Origin: CAZAPG01 sp964486935
GTDB taxonomy: Bacteria > Chloroflexota > Anaerolineae > 4572-78 > J111
NCBI GenBank assembly: GCA_964486935.1
Contig: CAZAPG010000077.1
Span: 1-22,776 of the forward strand
Length of the DNA: 22,776 nt
Direction of reading: 5' to 3'
A program made the translations under genes and the position numbers. This document shows, piece after piece, positions 13,380 through 22,776 of this stretch. The notes under the pieces are model-generated. The model was given only the letters and a program-made list of their open reading frames with translations. It ran no database searches and was not told the DNA's origin. Numbering within the stretch: the first letter of the stretch is position 1; each line of letters starts with the position of its first letter.

Positions 13380-15254
13380 ATGAAACCTGATAAGGGCACC
13401 CAGGATCGTGAACAATCACGCTTTTCACCAAGAGCCTGGATAATCATTGCCATACTTATTGCCGTTACCGTGGCCTTAACCGTCTACACTAACAATTCCA
13501 ACACCCAAACCGAGCCGGCCTCGCTGCCAGAGATTGTGACCGCCCTGGAAGCCGGCGAAATCGAGACGCTTACCGTACAGGGAAACCTGATTACCGCCAC
13601 CACAACCGATGGCGCTTCTATCAGCGCCCGCAAAGAAGCCAATATTAGCGCCGTCGAGTCGTTGCAACTGTTAGGCGTTTCGCCTGAAACCCTCAAAGAT
13701 TTGCCAATTGTGGTTGAAGAGCCGGGAGGCGGCGCCTTTGGCTTTTTGGGGACAATCTTAACCCTGGCGCCTCTGCTCTTGATTGGCTTTTTGGTATTTA
13801 TGGCCTACCGGCAAATGCAGCCGGGCGGCTCGATGTCGGGATTGCCCAAAGGTATTGGCCGCAGCAACGCCCGCGTCATTTCAAACAGCGCCGATAAAGG
13901 CGTTAAAGCCGAGCGCCCGCCCGTTACCTTTGATGATGTGGCCGGCTCCGATCAGGCCAAAGTGGAACTGCACGAGGTAGTTGAGTTTTTGAAAGAGCCG
14001 GGCAAATTCCTCAAGCTGGGCGCGCGCGTGCCCAAAGGCGTGCTAATGGCCGGACCGCCCGGCACCGGCAAAACGTTGATGGCCAAAGCCGTGGCCGGCG
14101 AGGCCGGCGTGCCTTTTTTCAGTATTTCCGGCTCCGAGTTTGTGGAGATGTTTGTGGGCGTGGGCGCGGCCCGCGTGCGCGACCTTTTCAAGCGGGCCAA
14201 GGAGCAATCTCCGGCGGTTGTTTTTGTGGATGAAGTGGACGCCGTAGGCCGCAAGCGCGGCGTGGGGCTGGGCGGCGGCAACGACGAGCGCGAGCAAACA
14301 CTCAACCAGATTCTGGTAGAGATGGACGGCTTTGACACCGACACCAACGTCATCATCATTGCCGCCACCAACCGGCCCGATATTCTGGACCCGGCGTTGA
14401 TGCGCCCCGGCCGTTTTGACCGCAAGGTAATGCTCGACCTGCCCGATGTGGAAGCGCGCGAAGCCATCCTGAAGGTTCATGCGCGGGGCAAGCCGCTTGG
14501 CCCCAACGTGTCGCTGGCCGATTTAGCCAAACTAACCCCCGGCTTTGCCGGCGCCGATTTGGAAAACCTGGTCAACGAAGCCGCCATCCTGGCCGCCCGG
14601 CGCAACCTCAATGTCATCGGCCAGCCGGAGTTTCAGGATGCGATGGAGCGAATTATTGCCGGGCCGGAGCGCAGGGGCAAAATTCTCAGCGATGAAGAGC
14701 GCCGGGTGGTGGCCTTTCACGAGGCCGGCCACGCCGTGGTTATGCACAACACCGAATTCAGCGACCCGGTTCACAAGGTCAGCATTGTCTCGCGGGGCAT
14801 GGCCCTGGGCTACACCATGCCGCTGCCCGAAAGCAACAAGTACCTGCGCACCCTGGAAGCCTTTGAAAGTGAAATTATGGGCCTGCTGGGGGGACGCGCC
14901 GCCGAAGAAATTATCTTCAACCGCATTACCACCGGCGCGGCCAACGACCTGGAGCGGGCCACCAGGCTGGCCCGGGCCATGATTACCCGCTACGGCTTCA
15001 GCAAAAAGCTGGGCTTGCGCACTTTTGGCGAGGAGCAGGGCAACCCCTACCTGGGCAGCCTGGGTGAAACCCGCGACTACAGCGAAGAGATGGCCCAGGC
15101 CATCGACTCCGAAATTCAGCATATTCTGCACACCGCTTACCAGCGCGCCAAAGAAATCTTGCTCAAACAGCGCGACAAGCTGGAGTCGCTGGCCGACGCC
15201 CTGCTGGAGCATGAAACCATCGACCGGCCCCAGTTTGAGGCGCTGATGGCCTAG
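13380..15254 (+). CDS. ftsH: ATP-dependent zinc metalloprotease FtsH
   Basis: A 624-aa membrane-anchored AAA+ protease that degrades misfolded membrane proteins and short-lived regulators. Order: TM1 (about 18-37), a periplasmic/extracytoplasmic region, TM2 (about 123-142), Walker A GPPGTGKT (225-232), pore motif FVG (258-260), Walker B VVFVDEVD (280-287), the second region of homology ATNRPDILDPALMRPGRF (329-346), and the peptidase with HEAGH (447-451) and third zinc ligand D523. All key residues are present and the length is usual. The ATG at 13371 touches the ribosome binding site directly; the ATG at 13380 has AGGAG at 9 bases and is preferred. It is divergent from the carotenoid operon. 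Confidence 0.97.
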   Translation: MKPDKGTQDREQSRFSPRAWIIIAILIAVTVALTVYTNNSNTQTEPASLPEIVTALEAGEIETLTVQGNLITATTTDGASISARKEANISAVESLQLLGVSPETLKDLPIVVEEPGGGAFGFLGTILTLAPLLLIGFLVFMAYRQMQPGGSMSGLPKGIGRSNARVISNSADKGVKAERPPVTFDDVAGSDQAKVELHEVVEFLKEPGKFLKLGARVPKGVLMAGPPGTGKTLMAKAVAGEAGVPFFSISGSEFVEMFVGVGAARVRDLFKRAKEQSPAVVFVDEVDAVGRKRGVGLGGGNDEREQTLNQILVEMDGFDTDTNVIIIAATNRPDILDPALMRPGRFDRKVMLDLPDVEAREAILKVHARGKPLGPNVSLADLAKLTPGFAGADLENLVNEAAILAARRNLNVIGQPEFQDAMERIIAGPERRGKILSDEERRVVAFHEAGHAVVMHNTEFSDPVHKVSIVSRGMALGYTMPLPESNKYLRTLEAFESEIMGLLGGRAAEEIIFNRITTGAANDLERATRLARAMITRYGFSKKLGLRTFGEEQGNPYLGSLGETRDYSEEMAQAIDSEIQHILHTAYQRAKEILLKQRDKLESLADALLEHETIDRPQFEALMA

Positions 15255-15286
15255 CCAAAAACCCACTTGCCGGCGGAAATCATAAC

Positions 15287-15351
15287 CACAGATGGCACAG
15301 ATTTCACAGATTAAATTAAAAATCTGTGCTGTCTGTGAAATCTGTGGTTTT
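15287..15351. repeat. CACAGAT-type palindromic intergenic repeat
   Basis: Three CACAGAT-like units on one arm (accacagat, gcacagat, tcacagatt) face three complementary CTGTG units on the other (aatctgtg, gtctgtg, aatctgtggt), giving a long imperfect hairpin followed by a T run. It lies between the ftsH stop and the ribosome binding site of the next gene. It could end ftsH transcription, but repeats of this style are probably dispersed elements. Confidence 0.55.
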
Positions 15352-15369
15352 TTAGGAGGAACTGTTATT

Positions 15370-15867
15370 GTGATTTATCCAAACCGCATCCAACCCGGCC
15401 CCGGCCAGGAGTCGGTCTGGGATTACCCCCGCCCCCCCCGCGTCGAAGAGTCCGGGCAGCATATCCAGGTGGTTTTCAACGGCGTGGTTATCGCCGATAC
15501 GCGCCGGGCCAAACGGGTACTGGAAACCAGCCACCCGCCCGTCTACTACATCCCGCCCGAAGACATCAGGATGGAGTATCTGGAGCCAACCCGCCATACC
15601 TCCTGGTGCGAGTGGAAAGGCAAAGCGACTTACTACACCATCGCTGTTGGCAACAAAGTGGCCGCCGACGCCGCCTGGGGCTACGCTCAACCTGCCGCCG
15701 GCTTTGAGTCGATTAAAAACCACGTGGCCTTTTACCCCGGCCGCATGGACGCCTGCTACGTTGATGGCGAACAGGTGCAGCCCCAGCCCGGCGATTTTTA
15801 CGGCGGCTGGATTACCGCCAATATCGTCGGCCCCTTCAAAGGCGAACCGGGAAGCTGGGGCTGGTAA
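15370..15867 (+). CDS. DUF427 domain-containing protein
   Basis: A 165-aa soluble protein of the DUF427 family, small beta-rich proteins of unknown function. Recognisable segments are VVFNGVVIADTRRAKRVLET, the PVYYIPPEDIRMEYL strand and the CEWKGKATYYTIAV core, with a further NHVAFYPGRMDACYVDG region. The start is a GTG with AGGAGG ten bases upstream; the open frame continues upstream only through the intergenic repeat and so is not used. It may be co-transcribed with ftsH if the repeat between them does not stop transcription. It ends 4 bp from the convergent kinase/pyrophosphorylase gene. No function can be assigned. Confidence 0.85.
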   Translation: MIYPNRIQPGPGQESVWDYPRPPRVEESGQHIQVVFNGVVIADTRRAKRVLETSHPPVYYIPPEDIRMEYLEPTRHTSWCEWKGKATYYTIAVGNKVAADAAWGYAQPAAGFESIKNHVAFYPGRMDACYVDGEQVQPQPGDFYGGWITANIVGPFKGEPGSWGW

Positions 15868-15871
15868 TAAT

Positions 15872-19203
<3,332 letters not shown>

Positions 19204-19204
<1 letters not shown>

Positions 19205-20064
19205 TACCTCCCGACCGCGCCCATCTCGCGCTGGGCCAGCAACTCCAGCAGTTTGGAGAGAACCTCGTCGCGGTCTTTGCCGTTGAGGGCCAGGGCCAGT
19301 TGGGCGGTCAGCAGGCCGTAGCGCACGCCCACATCGTAGCGCCAGTCTGATTTTTCCAGGGCCAGGTATTGCTCCCGCCGGGCCAGTTCGGCCAGCGCCT
19401 GCGAGAGCGTGACCCCGCCGCGCTGCCCGGCGGCCTCAACCTGCTGCCCTAAAATGTCGATGACTGTGGGAGTCAGCACGTGCATGCCAAAAAAGCAGAG
19501 ATAGTGCCCGGCCCGCAGCCCCGACACAATCAGCCGTTGTTCGGCTTCGGTGGGGGTCGGCTTTTCGATGACGGTCTCCACCCGGTACAGCTCTTGCCGG
19601 CCGGCCAGCCGCTGCCCACCGACCGCGCCGTAGTGGGGTAATAAATTTTCGCGGGTGGCCTGCACCGCCGAGACGGCGCAGGCTTCGGCCTGGGCCACCT
19701 CCACCAGTTCGCGGGCGCAGCCTTTATCGGCGCGGCTGACGTACAGGTGGTCGCCCACCAGATGCAGAAAGGGGTCTGCCCCCACAAATTCTCTGGCGCA
19801 GTAGATGGCGTGGCCGTAGCCCAGCGGCTCTGGCTGGGGCACAAAGCGCAGCCGCCCGGCGTGGTCGCCGGCCACTTCGGCATAGGCCGACTCGTCGCCG
19901 GGGCGCACAACGATGCAGATTTCCTCGACGTTGGCCCGCAAGATTTCCTCGATGATGATGCCCAGCACCGATTTTTCGGCGCCGTCCCGGTCGATGAGGG
20001 TTTGCAGGGGCAGGGTGCGCTGCTTGCGCCCGGCGGCGGTGACAACGGCTTTTTTGATTTGCAT
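19204..20064 (-). CDS. GalU-like sugar-1-phosphate nucleotidyltransferase
   Basis: A 286-aa NTP_transferase-fold protein. VPQPEPLGYGHAIYCA (75-90) and HLVGDHLYVS (101-110) correspond to the substrate and metal-binding motifs of UTP-glucose-1-phosphate uridylyltransferase; VIEKPTPTEA is the usual later Lys motif. The N-terminal signature is unusual: TAAGRKQRTLPLQTLIDRDG (9-28) in place of AAGLGTRFLPATKAIPKEML, so nucleotide binding or specificity may differ. The ATG at 20064 has GGAGG eight bases upstream, better than the GTG at 20079. It lies 34 bp after an acetyltransferase gene and overlaps the kinase/pyrophosphorylase fusion, so the three probably form one operon for an activated sugar. 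Confidence 0.85.
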
Positions 20065-20098
20065 GGGGAGTTCCTCCACTTGGGGGTGTTAAGTTAAA

Positions 20099-20692
20099 TT
20101 AGAGGCGCTTTAACCAGAAGGCCATGGGTTTGGGTGACTCTTCGGTTTCGTCCAGGTCGCGCCAGCGATAGGTGGTGCGCAGCTTCGGGTGTTTGGTGTA
20201 GCCCCGGTTTTGCCAAAACCGGTCCAGCGATACGTAACCGGCGGGGCGGCGGGGGTGGTTGGGCGGGCGCTCGACGGCGCAAAAGGCGGTATAATCGAAA
20301 CGGTCTAATTGCCGGGCATAGGCTTCGCGCAGCTCAAAAAAGCGCACGCCAAGGCCCTGGCCGCGATAATCGGGCAGCAGCACCGACTCGCCAAAGTAGA
20401 AGATGCGGTTGGGGTTGTAACCGTGCTGAATGAAGGGCTGCTTGAATTCAGCCTCTTCATACGCCATTGGCACGCCGGTAGAGACGCCGACAACCTCCGG
20501 GCCGTCAAAGGCTACCACAAAAAGACTCTCCGGCGAGTTGCTGTAGGTTTGCAGATAACGACGCTCGTAGGCCGGGTCGCCATCATACAGGTAAGGAAAG
20601 TCGCGAAAAATTTCAATGCGCAATCGGGCCAGGTTGTCGATATAGGGTTGAATTTGGCTGCCGATGAATGATTGAAGCCTGATTGTTGCCAA
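20099..20692 (-). CDS. GNAT family N-acetyltransferase
   Basis: A 197-aa acetyl-CoA-dependent acyltransferase of the GNAT fold. The acetyl-CoA-binding loop of motif A is ESVLLPDYRGQGLGVRFFE (R110-x-x-G-x-G type), preceded by the beta-strand FVVAFDGPEVVGVSTG. The start is TTG, supported by AAGGAG six bases upstream. It is the first gene of the probable operon with the two sugar-nucleotide genes, so it might acetylate an amino sugar or its product, but many GNATs of this size act on unrelated amines. The C-terminal FWQNRGYTKHP and AFWLKRL are typical of stand-alone GNATs. Confidence 0.85.
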   Translation of the reverse strand: MATIRLQSFIGSQIQPYIDNLARLRIEIFRDFPYLYDGDPAYERRYLQTYSNSPESLFVVAFDGPEVVGVSTGVPMAYEEAEFKQPFIQHGYNPNRIFYFGESVLLPDYRGQGLGVRFFELREAYARQLDRFDYTAFCAVERPPNHPRRPAGYVSLDRFWQNRGYTKHPKLRTTYRWRDLDETEESPKPMAFWLKRL

Positions 20693-20774
20693 GAGCTACT
20701 CCTTAAAGCGTGATGCGTGAGTTTTGAATTTTCACGTATCCCTTATCACGCCTGTGCTGGGGATGGTTAGACCC

Positions 20775-21320
20775 CTACCTCCGCTGCTCTTCCCATTCTG
20801 GCCGGAGAATACCATATATCAGGGTGTCGCGCCAGCGGCCTTTAACCCAGCGATTCTCGCGGAGGCGGCCTTCGTGCCGCAGCCCCAGCTTTTGGAGCAC
20901 CCGCACCGAGGCGCTGTTATCGGCCACGCACCAGGCCCAGATGCGGTGCAGTTGCAGGTCGGCAAAGCCAAGATCAAGCAGACGCAGGGCGGCTTCGGTG
21001 GCGTAGCCGTGGCCCCAATAAGCCGGGTCAACTTCGTAGCCAATCTCGGCTTCCTGCGAGTCGGCTTTGGGCTGGCGCAGGCCGCAGATGCCGATGAGTT
21101 GGCGGGCGCCGGCCAGGGTAATAGCAAACTGGAAGCGGGTGCGGGGGTCTTCCTTTCGCTCAGCCAGAAAGGTGCGGATAAAAGCCTGCACATCGGCTGC
21201 GGTGCGTTTTTCCCAGGTGTAATATTTAAGGTAGTCCGGTTTGGACTGGTAGGCCAGTACCGGCCGCCAATCGGCCTCGATAATTTCACGTAATATAAGG
21301 CGCGGGGTTGTGAGTTGCAT
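20775..21320 (-). CDS. RimJ/RimL-type GNAT N-acetyltransferase
   Basis: A 181-aa GNAT protein of the RimJ/RimL type, which acetylate N-terminal or side-chain amino groups of proteins, amino acids or antibiotics. It shows the usual N-terminal LTTPRLILREI, motif A IGYEVDPAYWGHGYATEA (93-110) and motif B ADNSASVRVLQKLGLRHEG. I prefer the ATG at 21320, with GGAA before it, over a TTG four codons upstream. It lies 23 bp downstream of the thioredoxin-like gene and may be in the same transcript. Substrate unknown. Confidence 0.88.
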   Translation of the reverse strand: MQLTTPRLILREIIEADWRPVLAYQSKPDYLKYYTWEKRTAADVQAFIRTFLAERKEDPRTRFQFAITLAGARQLIGICGLRQPKADSQEAEIGYEVDPAYWGHGYATEAALRLLDLGFADLQLHRIWAWCVADNSASVRVLQKLGLRHEGRLRENRWVKGRWRDTLIYGILRPEWEEQRR

Positions 21321-21343
21321 CGGCTTTTCCAACAGTGTTAAAC

Positions 21344-22057
21344 TTACCTGTTCCCGGCAATCTGCGCTTTTTGCCAGTCAAAATCCACATCGCCCTGGTA
21401 AAATTTGTCCGGGTTTTCTATGGCCCAGATTTGCTTGCGGATAATCCAGTTATCCGGCTCAAGGGCGACCCCCTGACGCCAGGCAGCCAGGGCAGCGGGC
21501 GTGTCTCCCTGCCGGTAGAGGCGCAAGCCTTTTCTGAAATGTTCCAATGCCTCGGCGCTTTCAAATCCGCCGGGGGAGTCGACCTGATGCTCAAACCGGG
21601 TAAGGTTGGGGCTGTAGGCAAACCCTTCGGCCAGTTGGCGATATTCCGCTTTGCGGATGTCGAAACCGCCAAACTTGGCGTAACGGATGATGCCGGCTTC
21701 ATCTGCAAACACGGCGTTGGGCACAGCTTTGAAGCCAAAAATTTCGCATAATTGATTGTCGGCATCAACGGCATTGGGGTAAGTTGCCTGAGCCTGCTCC
21801 ACATAAGGGCGAGCTTTGGCGGCTCCCTGCACATCAATGGCCACGGCCAGCACTTGCAGGCCCTTATGCTGGTGGCGTGTATAAAATTCTTGCCAGACCG
21901 GCAATTGAGCGCGGCAGGCTCACCACGAGGCCCACATGAAGATAATAAATTTTTTGCCGGAGAAGTTCTGCAAATTGATTGTGCCGCCATCCAGCGTGGC
22001 CAGCGACAGATCAGGTACCCGATGGCCGGTTTTTAGCAGATTGTTTTCAGCGGACAT
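21344..22057 (-). CDS. Thioredoxin-like (redoxin/TlpA-type) protein, probable selenoprotein with in-frame TGA at codon 46
   Basis: Read through one TGA, this is a 237-aa thiol oxidoreductase: a redoxin start (GHRVPDLSLATLDGGTINL, 11-29), FMWASW just before codon 46, TGA at 46, A47, C48, R49, then AQLPVWQEFYTRH, the cis-Pro loop KAVPNAVFAD (P113) and a C-terminal TPR-like helix pair (about 168-201) ending NPDKFYQGDVDFDWQK. The TGA stands where the first redox Cys follows W in thioredoxin-like sites, giving U-x-C. Fifteen bases downstream, ttgcc-GGTCT-ggcaa can form a SECIS-like hairpin. Conservation-type sequence on both sides of the TGA argues against decay. Conventional annotation would begin at the TTG at 21904 and lose the active site. 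The alternative is a 3-base deletion (TGCCCA to TGA) making a pseudogene. No signal peptide is seen. Confidence 0.75.
21890..21904 (-). promoter_or_regulatory. Candidate bacterial SECIS hairpin
   Basis: On the minus strand, 15 bases after the in-frame TGA (21922-21920), UUGCC-GGUCU-GGCAA forms a 5-bp stem with a 5-base loop. The loop GGUCU matches the apical AGGUCU of the E. coli fdhF SECIS, whose G and U are contacted by SelB. The distance from the UGA to the loop is 20 bases, within the known range for bacterial SECIS elements. Confidence 0.6.
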
Positions 22058-22063
22058 AAAACT

Positions 22064-22776
22064 CTAGCCTTTCGGTGAGTCTAAAATAGCGTTGATTTCT
22101 GCCACTTCCTCGGCGGATAGCTGCCAATCGACGGCTTTAACATTGTTTTTTACATGCTCCAGTCTGGTGGCCCCGGAAATCACCGAGCAAACCTGCGGCT
22201 GGGCCAGCAGCCAGGCCTGGGCCAGTTCATTCATGGCCCGGTCTCGCTCTTCGGCCCAGGCGGTCAATTTTTTAACCCGGCTGTAGTTGGCCTCGGTCAT
22301 GTATTTTTGTACGTACTCGTTGCTTTCGCCGCGAGAGCCGGGCGGGGCCGGCTGGCCGCGTTTGTATTTGCCGGTCAAAAAACCGCCGGCCAGCGGAAAG
22401 TAGGGGATAAAGCCAACTTTGTGCGCCCGGCAGTAGGGCATCACCTCCCGCTCAACATCTCGCTCCAGCATGTGGTAGTGAGATTGCAGCACCACAAAGG
22501 GCGACCAGTTGCGCACCTGGGCCAGCAGATTAGCGTGGGCCAACTGCCAACTGGCAAAGGCCGACGCGCCTACGTAGCGCACCTTGCCGGCCCGCACCAG
22601 GTCATCCAGCGCCCGCAGGGTTTCTTCAATGGGCGTGGTTTCGTCCCAGCGATGCACGTAATACAGGTCGATGTGGTCGCTTTGCAGGCGGCGCAGGCTG
22701 GCTTCAACGGCGTTGAACATATGGTAGCGCGACGCGCCCCGGTCGTTGGGGCCGTCGCCCACGGGAAAGAAAAATT
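22064..22776 (-). CDS. Aldo/keto reductase, N-terminus beyond the window
   Basis: An incomplete AKR-superfamily reductase, 232 residues visible from the first GTG, with the frame open to the window edge. The segment GDGPNDRGASRYHM, the catalytic histidine in IDLYYVHRWD, and the C-terminal ISGATRLEHVKNNVKAVDWQ cofactor region are clear; the Asp, Tyr and Lys of the tetrad lie upstream, outside. It resembles the YghZ/Kv-beta-like group. Its stop is 6 bp before the start of the thioredoxin-like selenoprotein candidate, so the two are probably co-transcribed. It is not a copy of the reductase at 5344-6306, from which it differs throughout. Confidence 0.9.
   Translation of the reverse strand, partial: FFFPVGDGPNDRGASRYHMFNAVEASLRRLQSDHIDLYYVHRWDETTPIEETLRALDDLVRAGKVRYVGASAFASWQLAHANLLAQVRNWSPFVVLQSHYHMLERDVEREVMPYCRAHKVGFIPYFPLAGGFLTGKYKRGQPAPPGSRGESNEYVQKYMTEANYSRVKKLTAWAEERDRAMNELAQAWLLAQPQVCSVISGATRLEHVKNNVKAVDWQLSAEEVAEINAILDSPKG

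Noticed and set aside
14532..15266. A 244-codon minus-strand open frame over ftsH
   Set aside because: Antisense shadow of the FtsH protease domain, whose HEAGH and zinc ligand are intact on the plus strand.
15292..15369. Longer start for the DUF427 protein
   Set aside because: The extra 26 codons would be read through the CACAGAT repeat; the GTG at 15370 has AGGAGG in front.
20700..20758. Partial palindrome (gcgtgatgcgtgag ... atcacgc) between the two acetyltransferase genes
   Set aside because: The arms are short and imperfect and there is no T run, so neither a terminator nor a specific element can be supported.
21920..21922. TGA recoded as Trp or Gly (altered genetic code)
   Set aside because: Many genes in the window end naturally at TGA, including overlapping TGATG and ATGA junctions, so a genome-wide reassignment is excluded.

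Overview
The window is a bacterial chromosomal segment of fairly high GC, densely packed and mostly transcribed from the minus strand. The gene content (a non-phototrophic CruF-type carotenoid cluster, a large GHMP-kinase/UDPGP fusion, a DUF427 protein, dispersed palindromic intergenic repeats) is most reminiscent of an uncultured Chloroflexota/Anaerolineae-like organism. That placement is inference from gene types, not a computed classification. TGA is an ordinary stop in many genes here, so the code is standard.

1-5.2 kb (minus): the remains of a type III-like restriction-modification locus. The Res helicase-nuclease is broken by a frameshift, apparently with loss of about 30 residues. The Mod methyltransferase stops just after its AdoMet motif and carries an AT-rich central recognition region. 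Between them sits a REP-associated tyrosine transposase (RAYT) bracketed by palindromes built on GTGCGACGCAC. Another palindrome lies inside the mod reading frame, and one supplies the last codons and stop of res.

5.3-8.8 kb: three separate metabolic genes on the minus strand (aldo/keto reductase, alpha/beta hydrolase, SDR oxidoreductase), the last two with good sigma70-type promoters. A structured GC-rich intergenic element follows. Then comes a small plus-strand Cys4 zinc-ribbon-like protein with an extended -10 promoter and a bidirectional terminator.

8.8-12.9 kb (minus): a translationally coupled carotenoid operon, cruF-like hydratase -> PlsY-like acyltransferase -> GT2 glycosyltransferase -> CrtI-family desaturase, read from a TTGACA-N17-TAATAT promoter. 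It could make an acylated glycosyl carotenoid. The gap to ftsH holds a 163-bp element with terminal inverted repeats and four internal hairpins.

13.4-15.9 kb (plus): ftsH and a DUF427 gene, separated by a CACAGAT-type repeat.

15.9-20.7 kb (minus): GNAT acetyltransferase -> GalU-like nucleotidyltransferase -> 1110-aa GHMP sugar kinase fused to a UDPGP-type pyrophosphorylase, probably a sugar-nucleotide operon.

20.8-22.8 kb (minus): an incomplete aldo/keto reductase, a thioredoxin-like protein and a RimJ-like acetyltransferase. The thioredoxin-like gene has an in-frame TGA exactly at its redox-active position (W-TGA-A-C-R), followed by a hairpin with a GGUCU loop like that of the E. coli fdhF SECIS. 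The best reading is a selenoprotein that standard annotation would truncate; this is the most notable single observation in the window.
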